64,000 bases of DNA from Iningainema tapete BLCC-T55 (GCF_014698965.1 NZ_JACXAE010000046.1:62001-126000), one strand, 5' to 3'; counted from the stretch's first letter, positions 1-8,964 are shown. Numbers and translations: made by a program. Notes: generated by a model not told the origin, from the sequence alone.

Positions 1-1
1 G

Positions 2-271
2 CTTGTTGATGTGGAAAAAATTCTGATTTTTCAATGGGATGGCAAAAATTTGTCCGAACCAATTCTGTGCCTTAATACTGCTGATGTGTTGAGTCATTAC
101 GAACCAAAATTCAGTAGCAAACAGATATATAGACTTTATCTTAGAACGTTGACAGAAGCTTGGTTGCGTGACTTAGCTTATCATTGGAAGTCGGAAGTAC
201 CGCCTTTTACAAAAGAGATAGCAGAAATTGGTTTGTTACAGCTATTATCCGAGGGAACAACCAAGTTTTAG
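2..271 (+). CDS. Conserved hypothetical protein, 3' part (cut by window start)
   Basis: This is the C-terminal half of a protein whose 5' part lies outside the window. The reading frame is open from base 2 and its residues (LVDVEKILIFQWDG onward) match the C-terminal half of the complete neighbour at 546-1055, so the two are paralogues from a tandem duplication. The GTG at position 11 is internal and is not the true start. The repeated core IFQWDG..LSEPI.CLNTADVLSHYEP could be a nuclease-like fold, but I see no diagnostic catalytic motif and assign no function. It is followed at once by a PIN-like gene remnant, the same order as in the intact copy. Confidence 0.7.
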   Translation, partial: LVDVEKILIFQWDGKNLSEPILCLNTADVLSHYEPKFSSKQIYRLYLRTLTEAWLRDLAYHWKSEVPPFTKEIAEIGLLQLLSEGTTKF

Positions 272-277
272 GTAAAA

Positions 278-358
278 GTGGTGATACTTTACGTAGAAAC
301 TAATTTTTTGATGGGCATTGCTAAAGGGCAAGATTCGCTCTTCAGCTATATTTACTAA
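278..358 (+). pseudogene. PIN-like protein remnant (first copy)
   Basis: From GTG at 278 or 281 the frame encodes the same N-terminal residues (VILYVETNFLMGIAKGQD) as the intact PIN-like gene at 1069-1671. After QD the homology stops and the frame ends within eight codons. It is therefore a 3'-deleted copy of the second gene of the two-gene module. Whether a 26-residue peptide is made is unknown. Confidence 0.75.
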
Positions 359-391
359 AAAATATTAGAGCTAGTCATTATATATATATAC

Positions 392-415
392 AGCCCGTAA
401 ATTAATTTACGGGCT
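392..415. terminator. 24-bp perfect palindrome, possible terminator
   Basis: The two 12-base arms (392-403 and 404-415) are exact inverted repeats and would fold into a hairpin of about ten pairs. It lies 34 bases after the PIN remnant and 130 bases before the next gene, so a terminator role is plausible. No long T tract follows on the + strand. Confidence 0.4.
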
Positions 416-545
416 AATAGCATAAGTCTGTTAAAAAAGACTATAATTAAGTAATAAATACTAGGAAAACCGACTTGATATATTAGCTAGACAAGCTTTG
501 TGCTTAGATGAATGAAATAATCTTGATAAATAAGGAGAGAAAACA

Positions 546-1055
546 ATGGTTAATAGTAACAAACAAACCCTAACTTGGTGGGAAATTAGAGATATACAAG
601 CTCAAGACTTAGAAGATGTAGATCGACCTGAAGTTGTGGCAGTAGACAAAGATGAGCAAGTTGTTCTCCTAGCTAAAGTTCAAGGTTTTCCATTTAATTT
701 TCAAGAACCAAAAGCCAAAAAACATGCTACTTTGCGACTTATTAATTTCTTGCAAGCTGCAAATGATAAGATTCCCTATGCGATGCTTGTTGATCTGGAA
801 AATATTTTGATTTTTCAATGGGATGGTAACAATTTGTCAGAACCAATCATTTGCCTTAATACTGCTGATGTGCTGAGTCATTACGAACCAGAATTCCGTA
901 ACAAAAAGATATATAGTCTTTACCTCACAGGACTGATAGAGGCTTGGATAAGTGATTGTTGTTATCACTGGAAGTTAACAAACCCACCAGCATCAAGAGA
1001 AATGTCACAAATCGGTTTGTTGCAGCAACTAGAAGGCGGTTATACTGAACCTTAG
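546..1055 (+). CDS. Conserved hypothetical protein paired with PIN-like gene
   Basis: This 169-residue protein has a well-placed Shine-Dalgarno (AAGGAGAG, 8 bases before the ATG). It begins with a polar segment with TLTWWEIRDIQAQDLEDVD, followed by a region that looks like a compact alpha/beta domain and the conserved block IFQWDG..LSEPIICLNTADVLSHYEPEF. No signal peptide or membrane segment is seen. Its stop is 13 bases before the PIN-like gene, so the two are probably co-translated. The same pair occurs, partly deleted, just upstream. The pairing of a small protein with a PIN-like protein resembles a toxin-antitoxin or two-protein nuclease module, but I do not recognise the family and that is inference only. 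Confidence 0.75.
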   Translation: MVNSNKQTLTWWEIRDIQAQDLEDVDRPEVVAVDKDEQVVLLAKVQGFPFNFQEPKAKKHATLRLINFLQAANDKIPYAMLVDLENILIFQWDGNNLSEPIICLNTADVLSHYEPEFRNKKIYSLYLTGLIEAWISDCCYHWKLTNPPASREMSQIGLLQQLEGGYTEP

Positions 1056-1068
1056 GAAATGATTGACG

Positions 1069-1671
1069 GTGATACTATACGTTGAGACTAATTTTTTAAT
1101 GGGTATTGCTAAAGGGCAAGATCCGCAAGCAGAAAATTTACTACGAAATACGCCTTCATCAGTGCGCCTAGTAATACCCAGTATTTGTTTTGTAGAAGCT
1201 CTGACAACATTAGATCAAGAAGAAAAATATAACCAAGATTTTATCCGCAGGTTAGACATTCAAATAAATGAGGCAGGGCGAGTTCAATCTGACCAAAATG
1301 CAAAATTAATAGTTAATATTTTGAAGCAATCAAAAGTTAGCTTGCTTGACAGAATAAATGACATTAAACAGCAATTTGCAACAGCTTTTAACCAACTTAC
1401 TAGTAAAGCAGAAATGATTACATTAAATCCAGATATTCTTCAGGAAAGCTTAGCTAGAAATATACTAACAAAACACACTATAGATAAATTAATTTTAGAG
1501 TGCATAATCTACCATGCACGCTCATATCCTCATGAAGTAAAGGTATTTCTAAGTAGTAATTCCAAAGAGTTCGGTCAACCAGAAGTCACAGAAATATTAA
1601 CAAATGTTAACGTAGAGTACTTCAGTAAGACCAAAAACTTTATCGGTTGGTTACAATCTCAATCACGTTAA
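1069..1671 (+). CDS. PIN-like domain protein
   Basis: A 200-residue protein that starts like a PIN ribonuclease: strand-forming VILYVETNFLMGIAKG, then PSICFVEALTTL, and near the C-terminus DKLILECIIYHA and VFLSSNSKEFG. These correspond to the spaced acidic positions of PIN folds, though the usual first Asp is Glu here (VETN). It is longer than a typical VapC (about 130-140 residues) because of a helical insertion at about residues 65-125. GTG 1069 is preferred because it aligns with the start of the duplicated copy at 281; TTG 1063 is the alternative. It is probably co-transcribed with the upstream gene. Function (RNase or toxin) is inferred from fold only. Confidence 0.65.
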   Translation: MILYVETNFLMGIAKGQDPQAENLLRNTPSSVRLVIPSICFVEALTTLDQEEKYNQDFIRRLDIQINEAGRVQSDQNAKLIVNILKQSKVSLLDRINDIKQQFATAFNQLTSKAEMITLNPDILQESLARNILTKHTIDKLILECIIYHARSYPHEVKVFLSSNSKEFGQPEVTEILTNVNVEYFSKTKNFIGWLQSQSR

Positions 1672-1762
1672 TTGCTTCACCTCTGCGGGGGTAGGTCACA
1701 TCGACGAACTGAAAATCGTAAAATATTCAAATAATTAAGTGATAAGCGTCACATTAGGATTT

Positions 1763-3547
1763 ATGAAATTTGGTATTTCTCCCAAAATTTTACACCGGAG
1801 TTGGATTTTTGCATTACTAGCGTTTTGGATCGTGATCGCTCTCAACGGCTGCAACCCCAGTCAGTTTAAAGCCAAAGCTGCTCAAGTACCGCAAATGGTA
1901 CAAACCATTCTCAGCGATCCCAAAACCTTTAACTCCGCCCTCAGCCAAGAGTCGCCGAATGTCTTTGGCTTAATTACCGAAGGGTTAACCACCCAAAACC
2001 CAATCACAGGTAAAGATGAGCCAGCTTTAGCAGAATCTTGGCAAATTTCTAATGATAAGTTAAAAATTGTTTTCACCTTACGTCCAAATTTGAAATGGTC
2101 TGACGGGCAGCCACTAACAGTAGATGATGTAGTATTTACTTATAATGATATATACCTCAATGAAGCCATTCCTACTGATGCCAGAGACGTTTTGCGGATT
2201 GGTGAAAGTCGAAAGCTACCGAGTGTGAGAAAACTCGATGAGCGTCGGGTTGAATTTACAACTCCAGAACCTTTTGCCCCATTTTTGGAAGTCACCGGAT
2301 TGCCAATTTTTCCGGCTCATACTTTAAAAGAATCCATCACAACAAAAGACTCAGAAGGGAAGCCCTTGTTTTTGAGTAAGTGGGGTGTCGATACTCCTCC
2401 TGAGCAAATTATTGTTAATGGTGCATATAAAATAGAGCGTTACAACACTAGTCAGCGTGTAATCTTCCGGCGCAACCCTTACTACTGGCGTAAAGGACCT
2501 CAAGGCGAATCCCAACCTTATATTGAACGAATTGTTTGGCAAATTGTCGAAAATACAGAAACTTCATTGCTGCAATTTCGTTCCGGAAGTTTGGATGCTG
2601 AAGCGGTAACGCCGGAATACTTTTCTTTGCTCAAGAAGCAAGAAGAGCAAGGTAATTTCAAAATTTACAACGGTGGTCCCACAGCTAACAGAACGTTTCT
2701 GATGTTCAATTTAAATAAAGGTAAAAGAAACGGAAGGCCGCTAGTTGATCCAATCAAATCGCGTTGGTTTAATACTGTGGAATTTAGGCAAGCTGTAGCC
2801 TATGCCATTGACCGCCAAACCATACTTAATAACATTTTTCGTGGCTTAGGAACAGCGCAAAATTCACCAATTGCTGTGCAAAGCCCTTATTACCTTTCCC
2901 CCAAAGAAGGGCTAAAAGTCTACGATTACAATCAACAAAAAGCCAAGGAACTGCTACTGAAAGCAGGATTTAAATACAACGATAGAAATCAGCTAGTAGA
3001 TGCGGAAGGAAACCGTGTTCGCTTCACTTTGTTTACCAATTCAGGTAATAGAATCCGCGAGGCAATGGGAGCACAGGTTAAACAAGATTTAGGTAACATT
3101 GGCATTCAAGTAGATTTCACCCCATTAGCATGGAGTACTTACACTGATAGGCTTTCTAACACTTTAGATTGGGAAGCTGGTTTGATGGGTTTGGGTGGCG
3201 GTTTAGAACCTAATGGTGGAGCTAACGTCTGGAATCCTGAAGGCGGATTGCACATGTTTAATCAGAAACCCCAAGCAGGACAAAAGCCGATAGAAGGTAG
3301 GGAAGTGGCTCCTTGGGAAGCCCAAATCGGTAAACTTTACATTCAAGGCGCACGGGAGTTAGATAAAGCAAAGCGCAAATTAATTTATGCCGAAACTCAG
3401 CGGATTACTCAAGAATATTTACCATTTATTCACATGGTTGCTCCCTATTCCATGTCAGCAGTACGCGATCGCTTTGAGAAAATCAAATATTCTGCTCTTG
3501 GCGGTGCATTCTGGAACATTTATGAAGTCAAACTAACTGAGCAGTAA
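1763..3547 (+). CDS. ABC transporter substrate-binding lipoprotein (SBP_bac_5, peptide/oligopeptide type)
   Basis: A 594-residue extracytoplasmic solute-binding protein of the DppA/OppA class. The ATG at 1763 gives a lipoprotein signal: basic start, hydrophobic stretch and an LNGC lipobox with Cys at about residue 30. A frame extension to GTG 1739 would only add residues before the signal peptide. Family hallmarks are DPKTFN near the mature start, LAESW, LRPNLKWSDGQPLTVDDVVFT and RRNPYYWR. A close paralogue lies at 4306-6120, and no permease or ATPase gene is adjacent, so the partner transporter must be elsewhere. The ligand (peptide, nickel or another) cannot be read from sequence. Confidence 0.9.
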   Translation: MKFGISPKILHRSWIFALLAFWIVIALNGCNPSQFKAKAAQVPQMVQTILSDPKTFNSALSQESPNVFGLITEGLTTQNPITGKDEPALAESWQISNDKLKIVFTLRPNLKWSDGQPLTVDDVVFTYNDIYLNEAIPTDARDVLRIGESRKLPSVRKLDERRVEFTTPEPFAPFLEVTGLPIFPAHTLKESITTKDSEGKPLFLSKWGVDTPPEQIIVNGAYKIERYNTSQRVIFRRNPYYWRKGPQGESQPYIERIVWQIVENTETSLLQFRSGSLDAEAVTPEYFSLLKKQEEQGNFKIYNGGPTANRTFLMFNLNKGKRNGRPLVDPIKSRWFNTVEFRQAVAYAIDRQTILNNIFRGLGTAQNSPIAVQSPYYLSPKEGLKVYDYNQQKAKELLLKAGFKYNDRNQLVDAEGNRVRFTLFTNSGNRIREAMGAQVKQDLGNIGIQVDFTPLAWSTYTDRLSNTLDWEAGLMGLGGGLEPNGGANVWNPEGGLHMFNQKPQAGQKPIEGREVAPWEAQIGKLYIQGARELDKAKRKLIYAETQRITQEYLPFIHMVAPYSMSAVRDRFEKIKYSALGGAFWNIYEVKLTEQ

Positions 3548-3571
3548 AAGATTATTCCATATCATCAAGAA

Positions 3572-3598
3572 AGTCTCCTAATGGACAACTAGGAGACT
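3572..3598. terminator. Hairpin after substrate-binding protein gene
   Basis: Nine-base inverted repeats AGTCTCCTA (3572-3580) and TAGGAGACT (3590-3598) enclose a nine-base loop 25 bases after the stop codon. It is followed by an A-rich and then T-containing stretch rather than a clean T run, so terminator function is likely but not certain. Confidence 0.5.
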
Positions 3599-3659
3599 CA
3601 AAAATACTCTTTTGCGATCGCAGCAATCACCAGCAAACCTTAATCAAATTATGTCTTGA

Positions 3660-4184
3660 CAAAATGTCATAAATAATAAACTCAAGCTGTTGGATTACGA
3701 AAACCGTTGGACAGAATTAGAAGCCGCAGATAATCCTTTTGCCACTGTAGTAATGGCACATTTAAAAACACAACAGACAAGTAAAAAACCTCAACAACGC
3801 AAAACCTGGAAGTTTAGCTTGATTCGCCGACTTTACGAATTAGGCTTTCAACAACAGGATATTCGTAACCTTTATCGATTTATTGATTGGGTTATGATCT
3901 TACCAAAAGCATTGGAAGTACAGTTTTGGCAAGAGTTCAAACAATTCGAGCAGGAGCGTAGTATGAGCTATATTACCACAGGCGAACGCATTGGCTACGA
4001 GCGTGGAAAACAAGAACTCGTTCAAAGGCTATTACAAAAACGGGTGGGAGAATTACCACAACAAGTGCGACAAAGCATCCAAACCCTATCCTTAAATCAG
4101 TTAGAGGCACTTGGCGAGGCGTTGTTAGACTTTACAAAGCTTGAGGATTTGCTGAACTGGTTAGACGCCAATCAACCAGAGTAG
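3660..4184 (+). pseudogene. C-terminal remnant of Rpn/PD-(D/E)XK-type nuclease-transposase family protein
   Basis: The open frame begins directly after an in-frame TGA (3657-3659). It encodes the region NKLKLLDYENRW..LEAADNPFATVVMAHLKTQ followed by a charged helical tail ending LEDLLNWLDANQ, which is the C-terminal part of the Rpn-like (DUF4351-associated) proteins common in cyanobacteria. The N-terminal nuclease domain that should precede LLDYE is absent: the upstream 140 bases are a hairpin and non-coding sequence. The only possible start is TTG at 3690. I read it as a 5'-truncated remnant between the two tandem substrate-binding genes; a shortened protein may still be made. Confidence 0.7.
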
Positions 4185-4201
4185 CAATTTATTCTTCAAT
4201 T

Positions 4202-4258
4202 GAACCACAGATAGACACAAATGAACACCGATGAAATATCTGTGTTCATCTGTGGTTC
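4202..4258. repeat. Imperfect inverted repeat
   Basis: Outer arms GAACCACAGAT (4202-4212) and ATCTGTGGTTC (4248-4258) are exact inverses, and inner arms ATGAACAC (4221-4228) and GTGTTCAT (4242-4249) are also inverses. Such 'accacagat' repeats are common intergenic palindromes in Nostocales. It lies between the Rpn remnant and the second solute-binding gene and may also act as a terminator. Confidence 0.6.
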
Positions 4259-4305
4259 TATTAATAAAGTCCAAATTTTTGCAAGAAGTATAGTATTTCA
4301 GTCCC

Positions 4306-6120
4306 ATGTTTTCCGCTCTCTTCCATTTTCGCAGTCGTTGGCTTTCGGTTGTGTGGACGTTAACTTTTGTGTTGAGTTGTCAGCTTGTTTTTACTAGTTG
4401 CAACCCAGCAAAGTTAAAAACTGAAGCAGCATCAGTCTCTCAAATAGTGCTATCCACCCTCCAAGATCCAAAAACCTTTAATCCCACTTTTAACCAAGAA
4501 TTTCCCAATATTTTTCTGTTTGCTTTTGACGGGTTAGTTAGAGAAAACGGGGTAACGGGTGCGATTGAGCCAGCTTTGGCTGAGTCATGGCAGTTTTCTG
4601 TTGATAAAAAACGAATTGTTTTTACTTTGCGCGATCGCCTACAATGGTCTGATGGTGAACCACTTACAGCCGATGATGTTGTTTTCACCTTTAGGGATGT
4701 GATTTTTAACAAAAAAGTTCCCACAGATTTTAAAGATGGTTTGAAAATTGGTGTGAAGGGAGCTTTTCCTCAAGTGAATAAACTTGATGAGAGACGTGTA
4801 GAGTTTATTTTACCAGAGCGTTTTGCTCCGTTTTTGCCAACTATAGCTATGCCTGATGGTATTTCTATTTTACCACAACATATTTTAGGTGAATCGCTAA
4901 AATCTCTTGATTCCCAAGGAAATCCTCTATTTGTTTCTACTTGGGCAACAGATACAGACCCCGCAAAAATTATTGTTAATGGAGCATATAAAATTGAGAG
5001 TTATATAGCAGGGCAACGCCTAATTTTTCGTCGTAATCCTTACTACTGGCGAAAAGATGATCAAGGTAATCAACTACCTTATATTGAGCGAATTATTTGG
5101 GAATTTGTTGAAAATACAGATACACAATTACTCAAGTTTCGCTCTACAGATTTGGATGTGATGGGAGATGCACGTCCGCTACGTCCAGAGTATTTTTCTT
5201 TATTAAAACGAGAAGAAAAGCGCGGGAATTTCAAAGTATACAATGGTGGTCCTTGGTCGGGAACTACTTATATTACTTTTAATTTAAATAAAGCTAGGAA
5301 TGATAAGAATCAACCGATTGTCGATCCCATTAAGTCTCGCTGGTTTAATAATTTAGCTTTTAGACAAGCAGTCGCTTATGCTATTAACCGGGAACGAATA
5401 CTTACCAATATTTTTCGCGGTATTGGTGTAGTGCAAAATTCTCCAATTTCTGTACAAAGTCCTTATTATCAAAAAGAGGGATTAAAGGTTTATAATTATG
5501 TCCCCAATAAGTCCAAGGAATTACTGTTAAAAGCAGGATTTAAATATGATAGCCGTGGACAACTCTTGGATAATGAAGGAAACCGCGTTCGCTTTACTTT
5601 GCTAACTAATGCTGGTAATAAAGTCCGCGAAGGCATGGGAGCGCAAATTCAAGAAGATTTGGGTAAAATTGGTATTAAAGTTGATTTTAACGCGATTAAT
5701 TTCGGTGTTCTGGTTGACAAAACTTCAACTACACGCGATTGGGATTGTCATTTGATTGGCTTTACAGGCGGGATTGAACCTCATAGCGGCGCAAATTTGT
5801 GGACGAGTCGGGGTGGTTCTCACACTTTTAATCTCGCCCCTCAACCAGGACAACCACCAATTACAGGATGGGAAGCTAGCGAATGGGAGCAAGAAATTGA
5901 TCGTCTGTTTACTGCAGGCACTCAAGAAGTTGATGAAAATAAGCGTAAAGCAATTTATGGAAAATTTCAGCAGATTGTGCAAGAGCAGTTACCTGTGATT
6001 CACTTGGTTAATGACCAAGCTTTAATGGCTGTGCGCGATCGCGTTCAAGGATTAAAATATTCTGGTTTGCCTAGTTGGGGTTTATGGAACATTCCAGAAC
6101 TTAAAATTGTAGAAGATTAA
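4306..6120 (+). CDS. ABC transporter substrate-binding lipoprotein (SBP_bac_5), paralogue
   Basis: A 604-residue solute-binding protein closely related to the product of 1763-3547, sharing almost all motifs in order (DPKTFNP, LAESWQFS, LQWSDGEPLTADDVVFT, FRRNPYYWRKDDQGN). The signal peptide ends in a lipobox-like FTSC with Cys at about residue 32. The ATG at 4306 is used. The tandem pair arose by duplication, with an Rpn remnant caught between. No transporter membrane genes are nearby. The stop at 6120 is 18 bases before larB, so read-through into larB is possible. Confidence 0.9.
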   Translation: MFSALFHFRSRWLSVVWTLTFVLSCQLVFTSCNPAKLKTEAASVSQIVLSTLQDPKTFNPTFNQEFPNIFLFAFDGLVRENGVTGAIEPALAESWQFSVDKKRIVFTLRDRLQWSDGEPLTADDVVFTFRDVIFNKKVPTDFKDGLKIGVKGAFPQVNKLDERRVEFILPERFAPFLPTIAMPDGISILPQHILGESLKSLDSQGNPLFVSTWATDTDPAKIIVNGAYKIESYIAGQRLIFRRNPYYWRKDDQGNQLPYIERIIWEFVENTDTQLLKFRSTDLDVMGDARPLRPEYFSLLKREEKRGNFKVYNGGPWSGTTYITFNLNKARNDKNQPIVDPIKSRWFNNLAFRQAVAYAINRERILTNIFRGIGVVQNSPISVQSPYYQKEGLKVYNYVPNKSKELLLKAGFKYDSRGQLLDNEGNRVRFTLLTNAGNKVREGMGAQIQEDLGKIGIKVDFNAINFGVLVDKTSTTRDWDCHLIGFTGGIEPHSGANLWTSRGGSHTFNLAPQPGQPPITGWEASEWEQEIDRLFTAGTQEVDENKRKAIYGKFQQIVQEQLPVIHLVNDQALMAVRDRVQGLKYSGLPSWGLWNIPELKIVED

Positions 6121-6138
6121 GCCATCAGATGCATCGCT

Positions 6139-6915
6139 GTGACTCAAACTGAATCTCTTCCTCATTTACTAGAAGCTGTAGCTCGGGGTGAAATATCGAC
6201 CGAGGCAGCCCTTGACAAAATTAAACATTTAGCTTATGAACCTGTAGGGGAGTTTGCTAAGATCGATCATCATCGTCAGTTGAGAACTGGATTCCCAGAA
6301 GTAATTTGGGGCCCTGGTAAAACTCCGGATCAAATTGCGCAAATTATTGCAGTGATGCGCCAGCGTAATTCTGTGGTAATGGCAACACGCATAGAACCAG
6401 CAGTTTATGCTGCTCTACAACCGAAAGTTGAAGGTTTAAGCTATTACGAGGTAGCACGAATTTGTGCGATCGCTCCCCCGACAATCGAACCACAATATCC
6501 TGGTAGCATTGGCATTCTTTCTGCTGGTACTGCTGATTTACCCGTAGCTGAAGAAGCGGCTGTGGTTGCAGAACTTTCTGGTTTCCGCGTCCAACGTTTG
6601 TGGGATGTGGGCGTGGCAGGAATTCACCGCTTGCTTAACAACCGCCATGTGATTGAATCAGCATCGGTGTTGATTGTTGTCGCGGGAATGGAAGGTGCTT
6701 TACCTAGCGTAGTTGCGGGTTTGGCTGATTGTCCCGTGATTGCCGTTCCTACCAGCATTGGTTATGGCGCAAGTTTTGGAGGGTTAGCACCCCTCTTGAC
6801 AATGCTCAACTCTTGTGCTGCTGGTGTGGGGGTTGTGAATATCGATAATGGTTTTGGTGCAGCAGTGTTGGCGGGGCAAATTCTGCGCACAGCCGCGAAA
6901 TTGCGGATGGCATGA
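6139..6915 (+). CDS. larB: Pyridinium-3,5-biscarboxylic acid mononucleotide synthase LarB
   Basis: A 258-residue protein with the LarB/PurE-like C-terminal domain. LarB carboxylates and hydrolyses nicotinic acid adenine dinucleotide in the first step of nickel-pincer nucleotide cofactor synthesis. The N-terminal helical segment (HLLEAVARGEISTEAALDKI) and HHRQLRTGFPEVIWGPGKTP are typical of LarB. The PurE-like part shows ILSAGTADLPVAEEAA, GVAGIHRL, VAGMEGALPSVVAGL and PVIAVPTSIGYGASFGGL. The start is GTG at 6139; there is no earlier good start. larC and larE are not in the window, as is usual in cyanobacteria where the lar genes are scattered. Confidence 0.9.
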   Translation: MTQTESLPHLLEAVARGEISTEAALDKIKHLAYEPVGEFAKIDHHRQLRTGFPEVIWGPGKTPDQIAQIIAVMRQRNSVVMATRIEPAVYAALQPKVEGLSYYEVARICAIAPPTIEPQYPGSIGILSAGTADLPVAEEAAVVAELSGFRVQRLWDVGVAGIHRLLNNRHVIESASVLIVVAGMEGALPSVVAGLADCPVIAVPTSIGYGASFGGLAPLLTMLNSCAAGVGVVNIDNGFGAAVLAGQILRTAAKLRMA

Positions 6916-6965
6916 GCGGAATTTTCAGGTTATCACGGTGATGTCATGCGATCGAGAAGTTAAAA

Positions 6966-7205
6966 ATGAAACTTTGGGTTATGCTGGCTGCATTTATCGT
7001 CAGCTTCTTGTTGACAATTCTTACATCATCTAATTTTGTGCTTGGTGCTAATGCGACGGTAGTAGCTCAACAGATTACCGATCCTAACATTATCGGTCAG
7101 ATGCAAAAAGCCTTCAACCACTTTGTACAAACAGGTCAAGTTTGGGCGCTCTTGATTGGATTATGTATTGGTTATATGATTCGGAATCTGACAAGTTACG
7201 GTTAA
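6966..7205 (+). CDS. Small two-segment membrane protein, unknown
   Basis: A 79-residue protein with an N-terminal hydrophobic helix (about residues 2-22, possibly a signal anchor) and a second hydrophobic helix near the C-terminus ([15 protein letters not shown]). The middle ([25 protein letters not shown]) is amphipathic. It starts 50 bases after larB on the same strand. I recognise no named family. A palindromic repeat begins one base after its stop. Confidence 0.6.
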   Translation: MKLWVMLAAFIVSFLLTILTSSNFVLGANATVVAQQITDPNIIGQMQKAFNHFVQTGQVWALLIGLCIGYMIRNLTSYG

Positions 7206-7206
7206 C

Positions 7207-7235
7207 GTAGAGACGCTCCGCCGGGGCGTCTGTAC
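7207..7235. repeat. GTAGAGACG palindromic repeat, copy 1
   Basis: Arms GTAGAGACG (7207-7215) and GCGTCTGTAC (to 7235) form an imperfect palindrome around a GC-rich core. The same GTAGAGACG...CGTCTCTAC family recurs near 25894, 28295, 39787, 40784, 48365, 48506, 52912 and 57468. Confidence 0.75.
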
Positions 7236-7299
7236 AGAAGTATCATTAATGTTACCTCCGTGTCAGAGCGTCCCCGTGTTCCCATCTTCCCTCACAATT

Positions 7300-8685
7300 A
7301 TGACTAAACAAACTTGGAGTCAGCGATTTGAATCAGCACTACATCCTACCATTGCTCGGTTTAATGCTAGTATTAATTTTGACATCGAATTAATTGAATA
7401 CGACCTCACTGGCTCCCAAGCTCATGCCCAGATGCTGGCTCATTGCGGTATAATTTCTCTAGAAGAAGGAGATATTTTAGTTACCGGGTTGGAACAAATT
7501 CGCTCTGAGTATCAACAAGGTGAATTTAATCCGGGTGTTGAGGCGGAAGATGTACATTTTGCCGTGGAACGCCGTCTTGTGGAAATTGTTGGAGATGTAG
7601 GTAAAAAATTACACACTGCTCGTTCTCGCAATGACCAAGTAGGTACTGATACTAGACTTTACCTACGTGACCAAATTCAACAAATCAAGAGTCAGCTACG
7701 GCAATTTCAACATGTTTTAGTAGGTATAGCCCAGCAACATATCGAAACTTTAATTCCTGGTTATACTCACTTACAACGCGCCCAGCCTTTGAGTTTAGCT
7801 CACCATCTCCTGGCTTACTTTCACATGGCGCAACGAGATTGGGAACGTTTAGGTGATGTTCAAAGCCGAGTGAATATTTCTCCACTGGGGTGCGGTGCTT
7901 TGGCGGGAACTACTTTCCCCATTGACCGCCATTATACAGCAAACCTCTTGCAATTTGAGCAAGTTTATGCTAATAGCCTTGATGGGGTGAGCGATCGCGA
8001 CTTTGCGATTGAATTCTGTTGTTCTGCTAGCATCATCATGGTTCACCTCAGCCGTTTTTCTGAAGAAATCATTCTTTGGTCATCTGAAGAATTCGGCTTT
8101 GTTACCCTTAAAGATAGCTGCGCCACTGGTTCAAGCATCATGCCCCAAAAGAAAAACCCCGATGTTCCAGAATTGGTGCGGGGTAAAACTGGAAGGGTAT
8201 TTGGTCATCTTCAAGCGCTGTTAGTCATCATGAAGGGGCTACCCTTGGCATATAATAAAGACCTACAAGAAGATAAAGAAGGTCTATTTGATAGTGTCAA
8301 CACAGTCAAAGCTTGTTTAGAAGCAATGACTATTTTGTTGCAAGAAGGTTTGGAATTTCGCACCCACCGCTTGGCTGAAGCAGTCACGCAAGATTTTGCC
8401 AACGCCACCGATGTGGCAGATTATCTCGCAGCGCGGGGTGTACCCTTTCGCGAAGCATATAACCTTGTCGGCAAAGTGGTAAAAACTTGTATTGCTACAG
8501 GTAAACTCCTTAAAGATTTAAGCATTCAGGAGTGGAAACAACTCCACCCAGCCTTTGCGGAAGATATTTACGAGGCTATATCACCTCGTTCTGTAGTTGC
8601 TTGCCGTAATAGTTATGGCGGTACTGGTTTTGCGCAAGTAGAACAAGCACTACTTGCAGCACAAGAACTGATGAAAAGGTATTGA
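7300..8685 (+). CDS. argH: Argininosuccinate lyase
   Basis: A 461-residue enzyme of the fumarase/aspartase superfamily that cleaves argininosuccinate to arginine and fumarate, the last step of arginine synthesis. Start ATG 7300 gives [16 protein letters not shown], the usual N-terminus; the upstream extension to 7249 is not conserved-looking. Signatures are [31 protein letters not shown], the HLQRAQP active-site segment and the superfamily signature [12 protein letters not shown]. It stands alone on the + strand, is preceded by a palindromic repeat and is followed by a strong hairpin. Confidence 0.97.
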   Translation: MTKQTWSQRFESALHPTIARFNASINFDIELIEYDLTGSQAHAQMLAHCGIISLEEGDILVTGLEQIRSEYQQGEFNPGVEAEDVHFAVERRLVEIVGDVGKKLHTARSRNDQVGTDTRLYLRDQIQQIKSQLRQFQHVLVGIAQQHIETLIPGYTHLQRAQPLSLAHHLLAYFHMAQRDWERLGDVQSRVNISPLGCGALAGTTFPIDRHYTANLLQFEQVYANSLDGVSDRDFAIEFCCSASIIMVHLSRFSEEIILWSSEEFGFVTLKDSCATGSSIMPQKKNPDVPELVRGKTGRVFGHLQALLVIMKGLPLAYNKDLQEDKEGLFDSVNTVKACLEAMTILLQEGLEFRTHRLAEAVTQDFANATDVADYLAARGVPFREAYNLVGKVVKTCIATGKLLKDLSIQEWKQLHPAFAEDIYEAISPRSVVACRNSYGGTGFAQVEQALLAAQELMKRY

Positions 8686-8695
8686 TCAGTTGCAA

Positions 8696-8726
8696 GAAAC
8701 CCGGTTTTTTGAAAAAACCGGGTTTC
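8696..8726. terminator. Perfect hairpin after argH
   Basis: Fifteen-base arms (8696-8710 and 8712-8726) are exact inverses of each other around a single G, giving GAAACCCGGTTTTTT followed by its complement. It begins 10 bases after the argH stop and stands between argH and the convergent small gene, so it can terminate both strands. This 'cccggtttttt' hairpin is a repeated palindrome in related genomes. Confidence 0.7.
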
Positions 8727-8799
8727 TCATCGTATGGACGTACATTTGTACGCTCATAATCTATGGCACCCCATGAGAGCAAAAATTTGAGCAGGCAAT

Positions 8800-8964
8800 C
8801 TACTCAGCATCAACTGCTGCTGCGCCTTCATCTTCTTCACTCTTAGGCGGTCTTTGTTGGAATCTTCTCTGCATACGCCCTGTTGTGGTACGTTTACGAA
8901 ACTTCCGGGCGTATGCCTGGTTCCGTAGCGCCTTTTCTTTTTTCGGGTTACGGCGCTTAGCCAT
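8800..8964 (-). CDS. Small very basic conserved protein (54 aa)
   Basis: Below the usual ORF length limit, but it looks genuine. The frame starts with ATG at 8964 and encodes MAKRRNPKKEKALRNQAYAR and then a run rich in Arg and Lys, with an acidic Ala-rich tail ending VDAE. The bias (about 18 Lys/Arg in the first 40 residues) suggests RNA or ribosome binding, similar in style to small ribosomal or ribosome-associated proteins. I cannot name a family with certainty. The upstream 370 bases are gene-free and could hold its promoter. Confidence 0.75.
   Translation of the reverse strand: MAKRRNPKKEKALRNQAYARKFRKRTTTGRMQRRFQQRPPKSEEDEGAAAVDAE

Noticed and set aside
5756-5998. 80-residue + strand frame in the second solute-binding gene
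   Set aside because: Shadow of the real frame, which has strong family homology throughout.
7249-7299. Upstream start of argH
   Set aside because: The extra 17 residues are not like ArgH N-termini; [13 protein letters not shown] is the expected start.
8734-8752. GTACATTTGTAC-like palindrome as an NtcA site
   Set aside because: The spacer between GTA and TAC is six, not eight, bases and it lies between convergent genes.
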